DNA from: Corynebacterium sp. ES2730-CONJ
GTDB taxonomy: Bacteria; Actinomycetota; Actinomycetes; Mycobacteriales; Mycobacteriaceae
Direction: 5' to 3'
Assembly: GCF_024834055.1 (NCBI RefSeq)
Contig: NZ_JANUXZ010000006.1
Span: forward strand, 1 to 64,000
DNA: 64,000 nt
Shown: positions 33,294 to 42,254 of the stretch, in pieces
Position numbering within the stretch: the first letter of the stretch is position 1
Layout of the letters: each line of letters opens with the position of its first letter
Notes under the pieces: model-generated
Databases searched by the model: none
What the model was told of the DNA's origin: nothing
The model's input: only the letters and a program-made list of their open reading frames with translations
Made by a program: the position numbers and the translations under genes

Positions 33294-34679
33294 TTAACAA
33301 CCTACCAATCGGGCGGCTAGATAGGACTCCAGTTCGGAGATCTTGACGCGTTCTTGCTCCATGGTATCGCGCTCGCGCACGGTTACGGAGTCATCATCGA
33401 GTGAATCAAAATCGACCGTAACGCAGAAGGGGGTGCCGATCTCGTCTTGTCGACGATAGCGGCGTCCAATAGCACCCGCGACATCATAATCGACATTCCA
33501 GAATTTCCGCAGCGATTGCGCAATGCGCTCTGCTGTTGGGGTTAAGGTGTCTTTTTTCGATAGTGGCAATACCGCGACCTTGACGGGAGCCAAACGGCGA
33601 TCGAGGCGTAAAACTACGCGCTTGTCCACCCCGCCCTTGGCATTCGGGGCTTCATCCTCGTAGTAGGCATCGCATAGGAACGCCATCATGGCGCGGGTGA
33701 GGCCGAAGGAGGGCTCGATGACATGTGGGACATAACGCTCGCCGTTGACCTGGTCGTGGTAGGAGAGGTCCTCACCGGAATGCTCAATATGGCAGCCGAG
33801 GTCATAGTCGGTACGGTTAGCCACGCCCATTAATTCGCCCCACTCGCTACCTTTGAAGCCAAAGCGGTATTCGAAGTCGATGGTGCCGGCGGAATAGTGA
33901 GCGCGCTCCTCCTCTGGGACATCAAACTGACGCATATTGTCGGGGTTAATACCGAGGTCGATGAACCAGTTCCAACAGTCATTAACCCACTGGTCGAATT
34001 TTTCTTGAGCCTGATTTTCAGGTACGAAATACTCGATCTCCATTTGCTCGAATTCACGGGTTCGGAAGATGAAGTTGCCCGGAGTGATTTCGTTGCGGAA
34101 GGCTTTACCAACCTGGCCGATTCCAAAGGGTGGTTTCATGCGGGCGGTGGTCATGACGTTTTTGAAGTTGACGAAGATACCTTGAGCAGTTTCGGGGCGC
34201 ATATAGTGTAGCCCCTGCTCATTATCGACTGGGCCGAGGAAGGTTTTCATCAGTCCGGAGAACATCTGGGGTTCGGTCCACGCACCCGGTTGTCCGGTTT
34301 CTGGGTCGGGAATATCAGCGAGGCCATTTTCGGGCTTGTGGCCGTGCTTAGCCTCGTAAGCTTCGATTAGGTGATCGGCGCGGTAGCGCTTGTGGGTGTG
34401 CAACGACTCCACGAGGGGGTCGGTGAATGTGGCTACGTGGCCGGAGGCCTCCCAGACTTGGCGCGGCAGGATAATAGAAGAATCGAGCCCAACCATATCG
34501 GCGCGACCTTGAACGAAGGTGCGCCACCACTGTTTCTTAATATTTTCTTTGAGCTCGACACCCAAGGGGCCGTAGTCCCACGCGGAGCGGGTGCCACCGT
34601 AGATTTCGCCACACGGGTATACGAGGCCGCGGCGTTTGCAGAGGTTTACTACGGTATCAATGACTGAGCTTTGAGCCAT
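33294..34679 (-). CDS. glyS: Glycine-tRNA ligase, dimeric class II type
   Basis: 461 residues, the eukaryote-like alpha2 enzyme of actinobacteria. Motif 1 region near [14 protein letters not shown], motif 2 [17 protein letters not shown], motif 3 [12 protein letters not shown], and a C-terminal anticodon-binding domain ([11 protein letters not shown]). Charges tRNA-Gly. AAGGAG lies 10 nt before the ATG. The upstream region shows no T-box structure. Confidence 0.97.
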   Translation of the reverse strand: MAQSSVIDTVVNLCKRRGLVYPCGEIYGGTRSAWDYGPLGVELKENIKKQWWRTFVQGRADMVGLDSSIILPRQVWEASGHVATFTDPLVESLHTHKRYRADHLIEAYEAKHGHKPENGLADIPDPETGQPGAWTEPQMFSGLMKTFLGPVDNEQGLHYMRPETAQGIFVNFKNVMTTARMKPPFGIGQVGKAFRNEITPGNFIFRTREFEQMEIEYFVPENQAQEKFDQWVNDCWNWFIDLGINPDNMRQFDVPEEERAHYSAGTIDFEYRFGFKGSEWGELMGVANRTDYDLGCHIEHSGEDLSYHDQVNGERYVPHVIEPSFGLTRAMMAFLCDAYYEDEAPNAKGGVDKRVVLRLDRRLAPVKVAVLPLSKKDTLTPTAERIAQSLRKFWNVDYDVAGAIGRRYRRQDEIGTPFCVTVDFDSLDDDSVTVRERDTMEQERVKISELESYLAARLVGC

Positions 34680-35067
34680 GGAAAAAGGTCTCCTTGAGGT
34701 TTCTTAGTAATTAGCCTTCCCCCAGTTAATCGCGGGGAGTTCCTCCAACTTTACTAGTTCTTGACTGAGAAGCCTAAGCCGATTGCCGAAGAGAATCTCC
34801 TCCACGAGTTCCCTAAGAGAATTGGTGCCCTACGGCAAGCACTTTTGAGAAGTATAAGGCTTACCTAAGTAAACAAACAGGCCAAATACCTTATATATGG
34901 GCTTTTGTTCGGGAGCAGTTCTTAAAGTTCTGAGCGAGGAAGTGGTACGAGGTAGAATCTCCGCTATATTTAAGTATCAGGAACGCTACAGTTTAGGTAT
35001 ATACACGTAACCACTGTTGACCTATCGATTTTTCCACCTCCATTAACACCGAAGGGGATATATCGAT
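34680..35067. other. Divergent regulatory interval between glyS and the ArsR gene
   Basis: No gene seen. It contains the glyS ribosome site and a DtxR-box-like sequence (34850-34868, TATAAGGCTTACCTAA; 12 of 19 matches to the DtxR consensus on the minus strand). CACTGTTGACCTATCGAT (35012-35029) is an imperfect partner of the operator region at 35062-35078. Confidence 0.4.
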
Positions 35068-35080
35068 TGAACAGTGTTTA
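35068..35080. promoter_or_regulatory. Candidate ArsR operator
   Basis: TGAACA-G-TGTTTA is a near-perfect dyad (one mismatch) of the ArsR/SmtB half-site type, 30 bp before the start codon of the ArsR gene. Autoregulation by the adjacent regulator is the expected use. Inferred from position and shape only. Confidence 0.4.
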
Positions 35081-35109
35081 GTTAGCCAAACGCAACGACT
35101 GATGGAGAG

Positions 35110-35445
35110 ATGATGGGATCATTAACCGGTACCCAAGAAAACCGCAATACCTCGATGAATTGGGGCCACGATTTCACAATGGCTGCGGGGTTTTTTACCT
35201 CCCTTAGCTGCAGCACTCGTTTAAGCATCATCCAGCTTTTAAGCGGCGGCCCCCTATTTGTTAACGAAATTGCCGAACACTTAGACTGCAGCCAACCGCT
35301 CATTAGCCAGCACTTGAAGATACTTCGTACAGCTGGCATCGTGGGTAGTACCCGAAAAGGCCGAAAAATCGTTTACCACATTAGCAATCCCCTCGCGCTC
35401 GACATTGTTCAACGGGTCACCATGCAAGCGGAATCATCGAGATAA
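35110..35445 (+). CDS. ArsR/SmtB family metal-responsive regulator (Znr-like)
   Basis: 111 residues. Winged helix with the recognition helix in DCSQPLISQHLKILRTAGIV and the wing TRKGRKIVYHIS. By position (glyS, this gene, zur) it is the counterpart of C. glutamicum Znr and mycobacterial SmtB, repressors released by zinc. Unusual: the C-terminal helix (NPLALDIVQRVTMQAE) has none of the histidines of the alpha-5 zinc site, and the alpha-3 ELCVC motif is also absent; only C34 and C60 remain as candidate thiol ligands. The start may be either of two adjacent ATGs. Confidence 0.87.
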   Translation: MMGSLTGTQENRNTSMNWGHDFTMAAGFFTSLSCSTRLSIIQLLSGGPLFVNEIAEHLDCSQPLISQHLKILRTAGIVGSTRKGRKIVYHISNPLALDIVQRVTMQAESSR

Positions 35446-35788
35446 ATATCTTTTAAAACAAAAAACAACCCCTCGGAAAATCCGGGATCAAACCGTAACC
35501 CATGATGGCATTTTGCGGCTAATGAAAGCGAAATCTAGTATGATTTGAGTCATAGCTAGACTGTAAAGTGCTGTTTGTTCCAGCTGACCGGTCCCCGCGA
35601 CCAGTGAGCACCCTATGGAAGCTAGTCAGCTCAGGCTCTTGAAATTTTCCATCACGTGGCCTGTTTACTTCTAGCTATAGCAACGTTTTGCTTCATCTAC
35701 CACCTCCTAGGTCTGACACCCTACCTGGTGCCAATAGCGCTCTGACAGGCGCGTATGAAGCTAAAAAATCATAAAAGGGAATGGAATC
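35446..35788 (+). other. Long interval before zur, probably a structured leader
   Basis: No coding frame. A TATGAT -10-like box at 35539-35544 would give a leader of about 240 nt. Inside it, AGCTGAC (35582-35588) pairs with GTCAGCT (35625-35631), enclosing GGTC/GACC, and further GC-rich pairings are possible. Related genomes usually keep the two regulator genes close, so this spacing is noteworthy. Confidence 0.4.
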
Positions 35789-36214
35789 ATGAACCGCACT
35801 TTAGAACCGAGGGTTCCGAAGCTCGGTGTCCGCAGCACCCGCCAACGCGCCGCTGTCGTCACTGTTCTTCGCGACTTTGATAATTTCGCCTCCGCAAAAA
35901 CGATCCACGAGGAACTCACCAAGAGAAATCTCAAGGTAGGGTTGACAACCGTTTATCGCACCCTGCAGTCGCTGACTGAGATCAAAGCAGTCGACGCTTT
36001 GCACATGTCCAACGGCGAAACCCTTTATCGGCAATGCCTCAATAACGCTCACCATCACCACCTCGTGTGCACCCAATGTGGACACACAGTTGAGGTCGAA
36101 GGTGGCCCGGTCGAAGAGTGGGCGAAGGATGTCTCCCGCGCCCATAGCTTCACCCTTACAGGACATGACGCCGAAATATACGGCACGTGCTCACAGTGCG
36201 CCGCAACTATCTAG
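35789..36214 (+). CDS. zur: Fur family regulator, zinc uptake type (Zur/FurB)
   Basis: 141 residues. DNA-binding winged helix with RQRAAVVTVLRDFDNF and KVGLTTVYRTLQSL, then the HHHHLVCTQCGHTVEV metal segment and a second CSQC pair near the end, giving the two CxxC pairs of the structural zinc site. Represses zinc uptake genes when zinc is bound. Assignment to Zur rather than Fur rests on the glyS-ArsR-Fur gene order seen in corynebacteria and mycobacteria (FurB). AAGGGA precedes the ATG. Confidence 0.92.
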   Translation: MNRTLEPRVPKLGVRSTRQRAAVVTVLRDFDNFASAKTIHEELTKRNLKVGLTTVYRTLQSLTEIKAVDALHMSNGETLYRQCLNNAHHHHLVCTQCGHTVEVEGGPVEEWAKDVSRAHSFTLTGHDAEIYGTCSQCAATI

Positions 36215-36219
36215 CCCCT

Positions 36220-36243
36220 AACCCAGGGCACTAACCCTGGGTT
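36220..36243. terminator. Hairpin between zur and the VIT gene
   Basis: AACCCAGGG, short loop, CCCTGGGTT: a perfect 9-bp stem right behind zur and touching the end of the convergent VIT gene. No T-run follows, so termination is probable but not textbook. Confidence 0.6.
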
Positions 36244-37325
36244 CAGCCGATAATCGTGCCAAAGGCCATACCCAATACATAGGTGATACCTGCAGCACCG
36301 AGTCCTATTAGCAGTTGACGGATCGCCCGGTACACAGGAGGTTTCCCGGAGAGTACACCGGTGAGACTACCCGTAGCAATCAGGGCGATGCCAACTAATA
36401 TAATGCCTGCTAGACCCAAGACGAGGCCACTAAATTGAAAAGCCAGGATAAACGGGATAAGCGGGATAAATGCTCCCCCAGCAAAGCAACAGAAGCTGTA
36501 GATGGCCGCATGAATAGCTTCCTTGGAGTCGATGTCGCTGTTCTCCCCAAACTCTTCTATCAACGCCTGATCATGGGAATCCGCTAAGGAATTTAAGACC
36601 TGCTCCGCCTTGAGTTGAGCCTCGTGATCACCTAATCCACGTGCTCGGTACACCAGCGCGAGCTCATTGGCATCCACATCGAGTGCCGCCACACTGCGCT
36701 GCGCCTTCTGATCCGGGGCGGACGCCTCGCGCAGCTCCTGAGAACTCTTCACCGAAATATATTCTCCGGCCGCCATAGACAGAGCCCCTGAGAGCAAACC
36801 AGAGATACCCGCAAGAAGGACGAAGCGAGAATCGACGCCCGATCCCATCACTCCCAAGACGAGCGCCAAATTGGAGACGAGGCCGTCATTTGCACCGAAA
36901 ATAGCAGCACGGAAGGAGCCACTCATTTTCTCCCTGGCATCCGCAGCTAAACCACGAATGACCTCGCCATGCATCATCTCATCAGCGTGCATTTGCGCCG
37001 TGGCATCCGCATCCTTCTCATAGGGACTGCGCATTTCCGCGTTCTGCATTAATGCAAGAGCAAAAAGAGAACCGAAGTGCTTGGTCATAAACGCCAGCAC
37101 TAAGGTGCTAAAATCTGGGCGGCGCGGGAGCCCCACATCATCACCCAACTTTTCGCGCCAGTATTTCTCGTGGCGTTCTTCGGCACGCGCCAAACTTAAG
37201 AGGATCTCTTTCTCCTCACCGCTTCTCTTATGAGCTAACTGCCGATAAACCGCGGCCTCGGCGCGTTCATTGGCCAGATACTGCTGCCATTTGCGGATTG
37301 TTTTGGCATCCGGGGTAGGGGTCAC
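36243..37325 (-). CDS. Ferritin-like / VIT1 fusion iron or manganese transporter
   Basis: 360 residues. Residues 1-135 are a four-helix ferritin-like domain with Glu/His ligands in [23 protein letters not shown] and [10 protein letters not shown]. Residues 140-360 are a VIT1/CCC1 membrane domain with about five helices and the signature [22 protein letters not shown]. Membrane-bound ferritins of this type (MbfA-like) export iron and protect from peroxide; manganese is also possible. Its start overlaps the uppS stop (ATGA), so it belongs to the era-recO-uppS operon while lying opposite zur. Confidence 0.9.
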   Translation of the reverse strand: MTPTPDAKTIRKWQQYLANERAEAAVYRQLAHKRSGEEKEILLSLARAEERHEKYWREKLGDDVGLPRRPDFSTLVLAFMTKHFGSLFALALMQNAEMRSPYEKDADATAQMHADEMMHGEVIRGLAADAREKMSGSFRAAIFGANDGLVSNLALVLGVMGSGVDSRFVLLAGISGLLSGALSMAAGEYISVKSSQELREASAPDQKAQRSVAALDVDANELALVYRARGLGDHEAQLKAEQVLNSLADSHDQALIEEFGENSDIDSKEAIHAAIYSFCCFAGGAFIPLIPFILAFQFSGLVLGLAGIILVGIALIATGSLTGVLSGKPPVYRAIRQLLIGLGAAGITYVLGMAFGTIIG

Positions 37326-38059
37326 TTCACTCCTCCGAAACGACGGTCACGATGAGCATATTCAATAACTGCGTCAAAGAGATCAGCAGGTGTGTAATCG
37401 GGGAAGAGCTTATGCTGATAAACCATTTCCGCGTAGGCAGATTGCCATAACAAAAAATTTGAGGTTCGCTTTTCCCCCGACGGTCGCAGGAATAAGTCCA
37501 CGTCGGGCATATCGGGCTCGTCGAGAAAGATGTGAAAATTCTTCTCCGTTATGTCTTCTGGATCTAAAAGGCCTTGCTGAACCTTCCGGGCAATATCGCG
37601 AACCCCGTCCACGATCTCCGCGCGACCACCGTAATTAACACACATATACAGCGTCATCGCCTCATTATTCTTGGTGAGCTCTTCCGCCGCTTCAAGTTCG
37701 TTAATGACACTGCGCCATAGCCGTGGGCGCCGGCCAACCCAGCGAACTCGCACCCCACGCTCATGAAGCCACATTTTTTGGCGCGATAATACATCACGGT
37801 TAAAGCCCATGAGAAAGCGCACTTCTTCTACGCTGCGCCGCCAGTTCTCGGTGCTAAAAGCATAGGCGGAGAGATTTTTCACCCCTAGCGCTAAACAAGC
37901 AGAGACCATATCCAACAGTACGGCTTCGCCGCGCTGGTGCCCTTCGGTACGCTTTAAGCCGCGCTGCGTAGCCCACCGCCCATTGCCATCCATAACGAGG
38001 GCGATATGATTGGGGATAAACTGCGGATCTATTTGAGGTGCCTGTAGATTATCGCTCAC
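37322..38059 (-). CDS. uppS: Z-decaprenyl diphosphate synthase / isoprenyl transferase
   Basis: 245 residues. [10 protein letters not shown] with catalytic D24, [11 protein letters not shown], the [11 protein letters not shown] box and the [15 protein letters not shown] box are all present, the set of cis-prenyltransferases. In mycolic acid bacteria this enzyme (Rv2361c) makes C50 decaprenyl diphosphate, the carrier for arabinogalactan and peptidoglycan building blocks. 33 bp downstream of recO and overlapping the next gene by 4 bp. Confidence 0.96.
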   Translation of the reverse strand: MSDNLQAPQIDPQFIPNHIALVMDGNGRWATQRGLKRTEGHQRGEAVLLDMVSACLALGVKNLSAYAFSTENWRRSVEEVRFLMGFNRDVLSRQKMWLHERGVRVRWVGRRPRLWRSVINELEAAEELTKNNEAMTLYMCVNYGGRAEIVDGVRDIARKVQQGLLDPEDITEKNFHIFLDEPDMPDVDLFLRPSGEKRTSNFLLWQSAYAEMVYQHKLFPDYTPADLFDAVIEYAHRDRRFGGVK

Positions 38060-38092
38060 CTCTCCTATCTTGCCATTAGCGACAGCCGAGTC

Positions 38093-38818
38093 CTAAACCT
38101 GATCGAGAACTTCTAAGGCGGCAATTTTGCGTTCGGCATACCACTGAAAATGGAGGCGCACGAACTGATGAACTTCGGCCTGAAAATGCGAAGATTGCGC
38201 AATGATCTCGATCGCGTTGTCAAGGAATTGATGCTCGAGAAGCCACGCTATATGCAAGGCTTCGGGATCTAATTCCTTGGAACCGGGGGGCCGACAATTC
38301 ACACATACCGCACCCCCAGGTGCCGGGTGAAAAGCATGATGGGGCCCCGGTTTCTGGCATTGCGCACACAGGAAGAGGCTGGGCGCCCAACCCGCGATAT
38401 GCATGGCTTGCAATAAGAATGCATCCAGGACGACCGTGGGATAAGCCGTCTGCCGCATCAGTTCGATATGGTCGAGAACGAGATCATAAAGATCATCTTC
38501 AGCCAGGCGCTCCGCCACTTCAAGAATTGCTGTGGCGGCAATAAAACGCTGCGAATCCTCCACAATTCCGGTGGCAAAAAAACGCACCGTATCTGCTTGG
38601 GTAAGAGTCTCTAGATTACGACCCGGATAAAGCTGTACATCTATCTCCACAAAGGGCTGCAGCCTCGATCCGAAGCGGCTTTTTGCGCGCCTGACTCCCT
38701 TAGCTACCGCACGGATAATGCCATGCTCTTTACTTAAGAGAACAACGATACGATCGGCTTCTCCAAAATCATAAGTGCGCACGACAACCGCGCGCACCTT
38801 ATATGATTGTCTAGCCAC
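38093..38818 (-). CDS. recO: DNA repair protein RecO
   Basis: 241 residues, GTG start sharing one base with the era stop codon. OB-fold N-terminus (KVRAVVVRTYDFGEADRIVVLL), helical body, and zinc site CAQC...CVNC at about 150-175. Acts in the RecFOR route, loading RecA on SSB-covered DNA. Gene order era-recO-uppS is the usual actinobacterial one. Confidence 0.96.
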   Translation of the reverse strand: MARQSYKVRAVVVRTYDFGEADRIVVLLSKEHGIIRAVAKGVRRAKSRFGSRLQPFVEIDVQLYPGRNLETLTQADTVRFFATGIVEDSQRFIAATAILEVAERLAEDDLYDLVLDHIELMRQTAYPTVVLDAFLLQAMHIAGWAPSLFLCAQCQKPGPHHAFHPAPGGAVCVNCRPPGSKELDPEALHIAWLLEHQFLDNAIEIIAQSSHFQAEVHQFVRLHFQWYAERKIAALEVLDQV

Positions 38819-39735
38819 TAGAATCCAAGGCGACCGAGCTGCTTTGGATCAGACTGCCAGTTCTTCAACACCTTCACCCGCAGGTCAAGGAAAACATTGC
38901 TGCCAAGTAGCTCGATAATTCTGGGTCGAGCTTTAAAAATGATCCGGCCCAGACCGCGTCCGCCGCGACCGATAATAATGCTCTTCTGCCCCGGGCGTTC
39001 CACATAAATCACAACATGAACATCGAGAACTCCCTCACGTTCGGTGCTCGGGATGATCTCGTCAACCTCCACGGCCACCGAGTGAGGCAATTCTTCCTTG
39101 AGGCCAGCAAGTGCGGCCTCGCGCACGATCTCCGCAATCCGAGTGGGGGTATCGTCGTCGGTGATGTGATCATCGGGGTAAAATTTCGGGCCCTCGGGAA
39201 GCTGATTGATAATCACATCGATCAGTACCTCACGCTGTTCACCCGTGATCGCCGAGACTGGTACCACCTCGCACTCACTACCGAGAAGTTCATGCAAAGC
39301 CATCAGCTGCACGGCCACTTGATCGCGGCTGACCTTATCCACCTTGGTCACAATGCCCATCAGAGGCGTTCTCGGGGCGACGCTGCGAATATTGTCCACA
39401 ATCCAGCGATCACCCGGCCCAATCTTTTCATCGGCTGGGATCGTGACCGCAATCAGATCCATATCCGCATAGGTATCTTTGACCACCTCATTGAGGCGCT
39501 CACCCAAAAGCGTGCGCGGGCGGTGTAGACCCGGGGTATCCACGACGATGATTTGGGCGTTGTCGCGGTGCACCAGGCCTCTAATGGGGTGGCGGGTTGT
39601 CTCGGGCTGATTGGCGGTAATCGCAATCTTTTCTCCCACCAGTGCGTTGGTGAGCGTGGACTTTCCCGAATTGGGTCGTCCTACAAATGAGATGAAACCG
39701 GAGCGGAATCCCTCGGGGGTATCGGTAAAATTCAC
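38818..39735 (-). CDS. era: GTPase Era
   Basis: 305 residues. G1 GRPNSGKST, G3 DTPG, G4 TKVD, and C-terminal KH domain with the GxxG loop GRGGRGLGRI. Binds the 3' end of 16S rRNA during 30S maturation. Coupled to recO by stop/start overlap. The upstream pdxY gene ends 36 bp away, so era may be read from the pdx promoter as well. Confidence 0.97.
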   Translation of the reverse strand: MNFTDTPEGFRSGFISFVGRPNSGKSTLTNALVGEKIAITANQPETTRHPIRGLVHRDNAQIIVVDTPGLHRPRTLLGERLNEVVKDTYADMDLIAVTIPADEKIGPGDRWIVDNIRSVAPRTPLMGIVTKVDKVSRDQVAVQLMALHELLGSECEVVPVSAITGEQREVLIDVIINQLPEGPKFYPDDHITDDDTPTRIAEIVREAALAGLKEELPHSVAVEVDEIIPSTEREGVLDVHVVIYVERPGQKSIIIGRGGRGLGRIIFKARPRIIELLGSNVFLDLRVKVLKNWQSDPKQLGRLGF

Positions 39736-39771
39736 CCTTCTCCTTAGATTGAGTGTTGGGATTTCTTTAGC

Positions 39772-40623
39772 TTAGCGGATTTTCGACGCCACAAAGTGAT
39801 GGTGTGGATTCACAAAGGAATCTTGGGCCTTAATCAACAGCAATTCCCGAGAGTTTTCTTCGTACGTCATCGAAATAAGATCAAAGATGGCGGCCGCTGT
39901 TTTTTCTAATGCCTTTTTGGCATCGAAATCGCGAATATAGTGGCCGGTAAATAAAGCTGCGGTGACATCCCCGGAGCCATTACGCTTAACGTCGAGATAA
40001 GGGGTTTGGATGATCCACGCACCCTCATCATTAACAACCACCATTTCCACGGTGTGCTCTGGCCGGCCCGGACGCATCACAGAGGTCACTAGAACCGTAT
40101 GCGGACCGAGGGCGCGCGCCTTATCAGCTGCAGCGATAGTGGACTCAAGATCGCTCGCCTCCATCCCCGTGAGATAGCCCAGTTCAAACTGATTGGGGGT
40201 GATGATATCTGCCACAGGCACGACGACGTCGCGGAGCAAGGGCGGGATTAATTCCGACACAAAGCACCCCGACTTCGCATTACCCATAACGGGATCGCAG
40301 GCATACTGAGCTGAAGGATTCTTTCTCTTTATCGCAGCAACCGTCTCGGTGATAACCTCAGCGATATCGGATCCACCCTGATAGCCCGAGATAATGGCCT
40401 CGATATTGGCGAAAGCACCGCGGGCGGAAATTCCGGCTATGACATCGCGAACGTGGTCAGCCGGAATGAGCTGACCACCCCAATCTCCGTAACCGGTATG
40501 GTTAGAAAAATTAACGGTATGCACGGGCCACACCTCGTGGCCGATACGCTGGAGGGGGAAAACTGCCGCAGAATTACCCACGTGCCCATAGGAAACGTGG
40601 GATTGAATCGAAAGAATGCTCAT
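39772..40623 (-). CDS. pdxY: Pyridoxal/pyridoxamine kinase
   Basis: 283 residues. Ribokinase-like fold: MSILSIQSHVSYGHVGNSAA, FPLQRIGHEVW, and HTGYGDWGG bind the vitamer; GSGDVTAALFTGH contains the anion hole and catalytic Asp. Phosphorylates pyridoxal to PLP (salvage). It is the third gene of a pdxS-pdxT-pdxY operon, which joins synthesis and salvage of the same cofactor. Confidence 0.95.
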   Translation of the reverse strand: MSILSIQSHVSYGHVGNSAAVFPLQRIGHEVWPVHTVNFSNHTGYGDWGGQLIPADHVRDVIAGISARGAFANIEAIISGYQGGSDIAEVITETVAAIKRKNPSAQYACDPVMGNAKSGCFVSELIPPLLRDVVVPVADIITPNQFELGYLTGMEASDLESTIAAADKARALGPHTVLVTSVMRPGRPEHTVEMVVVNDEGAWIIQTPYLDVKRNGSGDVTAALFTGHYIRDFDAKKALEKTAAAIFDLISMTYEENSRELLLIKAQDSFVNPHHHFVASKIR

Positions 40624-40644
40624 ATCGAGTATTCTTCCACGCTC

Positions 40645-41223
40645 CTAGGCGGAAGTGGAATTATCCACCATGTCGATAAAGAGCTCGTGGACCGTGGTAT
40701 CTTGTCCCAGCTCGGGATGAAAACTAGTAGCAAGCACATGATTGTGCTTTACCGCCACAATCGCCCCGTTCGCGGTACGAGCGAGAACTTCGACGCCTGG
40801 GCCAATCTCCTCCACCCAGGGAGCCCGGATAAAGGTTGCATTGACCTTCTTACCAGCTATATCGAGAGTTTCCTCGAATGAATCGACTTGACGCCCAAAT
40901 GCATTGCGACGCACCGTTATATCTAGTGCCCCTAGGCAGTGCGCATCTGCTCTGGTATCAAGCACACGTGAACTAAGGAGGATCATGCCAGCGCATGTGC
41001 CATAGGCGGGCAAGCCCTGCTGCACCAGGTGGCGCAGCGGTTCTAATAGGCCCCCTAATTCGAGCAAGGTCGATATCGTAGTGGATTCGCCGCCTGGCAA
41101 GATAATCCCGGTAAGCCCCTCAAGGTGCTCGACCCGGCGAACCAACCGGTACTCCCGACCCAAAATTTCGAGCATGCGAGCATGTTCGCTGACGCCCCCT
41201 TGGAGCGCCAAGATGCCGATCAT
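40645..41223 (-). CDS. pdxT: Pyridoxal 5'-phosphate synthase glutaminase subunit
   Basis: 192 residues. Class I glutaminase: ILPGGEST binding loop, nucleophile C77 in YGTCAGMIL, and the His-Glu pair in SFHPELGQD. Supplies ammonia to PdxS. ATG starts at the base after the pdxS stop. Confidence 0.97.
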   Translation of the reverse strand: MIGILALQGGVSEHARMLEILGREYRLVRRVEHLEGLTGIILPGGESTTISTLLELGGLLEPLRHLVQQGLPAYGTCAGMILLSSRVLDTRADAHCLGALDITVRRNAFGRQVDSFEETLDIAGKKVNATFIRAPWVEEIGPGVEVLARTANGAIVAVKHNHVLATSFHPELGQDTTVHELFIDMVDNSTSA

Positions 41224-42117
41224 CTACCAACCGCGCTCGGCCAAGCGATGCGATACGGGGATCTCATCGACATTAATGCCCACCATGGCTTCGCCCAGAC
41301 CGCGGGAAACGCGAGCGATCGTATCGGGGTCGTCATAATTTTGGGTTGCCTGAACAATTGCGCGGGCCCGTTGTTCTGGATTACCGGACTTGAAGATGCC
41401 AGAGCCGACAAAGACTCCCTCCGCCCCCATCTGCATCATCATGGCGGCGTCAGCTGGGGTGGCAATGCCTCCAGCAGTAAAGAGCACAACTGGGAGTTTC
41501 CCAGTGCTGGCTACCTCCACGACTAATTCATAAGGGGCTTGGAGCTCCTTGGCCGCCACGTAGAGTTCATCACGAGACATGGAGCTGAGGCGATTGATCT
41601 CAGCACGAATGGTACGCATATGAGTGACTGCATTGGATACATCACCGGTGCCTGCCTCACCCTTGGAGCGAATCATAGCTGCACCTTCGTTGATGCGGCG
41701 CAATGCCTCTCCGAGATTGGTTGCCCCGCAGACGAATGGGATGTCGAAGGCGAATTTATCGATGTGGTTGGTGTAATCGGCAGGGCTGAGCACCTCCGAC
41801 TCATCGATGAAGTCTACCCCTAGAGATTGCAGTACTTGAGCTTCCACGAAGTGTCCGATCCTCGCTTTGGCCATCACGGGGATGGTGACGGCGTTGATGA
41901 TGCCGTCGATCATATCGGGATCTGACATGCGCGATACCCCACCTTGGGCACGAATATCGGCTGGCACACGCTCGAGTGCCATCACAGCGGTGGCTCCCGC
42001 GTCCTCGGCGATCTTGGCCTGCTCCGGGGTGACCACATCCATGATCACGCCTCCTTTGAGCATCTCCGCTAGGCCACGTTTAACACGCGCGGTACCAGTA
42101 AACTTTTCGCTGCTCAT
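41224..42117 (-). CDS. pdxS: Pyridoxal 5'-phosphate synthase subunit PdxS
   Basis: 297 residues from ATG 42117 (AAGGAG at 5 nt); the longer frame to 42159 lacks similarity. Very conserved: [37 protein letters not shown] with the Schiff-base lysine, and [16 protein letters not shown]. Builds PLP from ribose-5-P, glyceraldehyde-3-P and ammonia in a dodecamer with PdxT. No PdxR-type regulator is adjacent, unlike in C. glutamicum. The trio splits the usual corC-era neighbourhood. Confidence 0.98.
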   Translation of the reverse strand: MSSEKFTGTARVKRGLAEMLKGGVIMDVVTPEQAKIAEDAGATAVMALERVPADIRAQGGVSRMSDPDMIDGIINAVTIPVMAKARIGHFVEAQVLQSLGVDFIDESEVLSPADYTNHIDKFAFDIPFVCGATNLGEALRRINEGAAMIRSKGEAGTGDVSNAVTHMRTIRAEINRLSSMSRDELYVAAKELQAPYELVVEVASTGKLPVVLFTAGGIATPADAAMMMQMGAEGVFVGSGIFKSGNPEQRARAIVQATQNYDDPDTIARVSRGLGEAMVGINVDEIPVSHRLAERGW

Positions 42118-42218
42118 CAATTCTCCTTGAAGTGAGGTACAAAGGTACTGCTTTATCATAAGGGGTGAGCCGGCTTCACGCCCTCACCCAGGTGTTATTA
42201 ATAATGGATTTCATCGAA

Positions 42219-42243
42219 AACGTCCACATCAGTGGACTTTTAT
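42219..42243 (-). terminator. Terminator behind the CorC-like gene
   Basis: GTCCAC-TGAT-GTGGAC stem (42222-42237) with a T-run after it on the minus strand, 12 bp beyond the stop at 42255. A second, weaker hairpin (42163-42189) and a TTATTAATAA palindrome (42195-42204) lie between it and pdxS. Confidence 0.6.
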
Positions 42244-42254
42244 TCAAAAATCCC

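Noticed and set aside
34680..35067. T-box riboswitch upstream of glyS
   Set aside because: I see neither the conserved T-box sequence nor a following terminator, and actinobacterial T-boxes are mostly of the ileS type.
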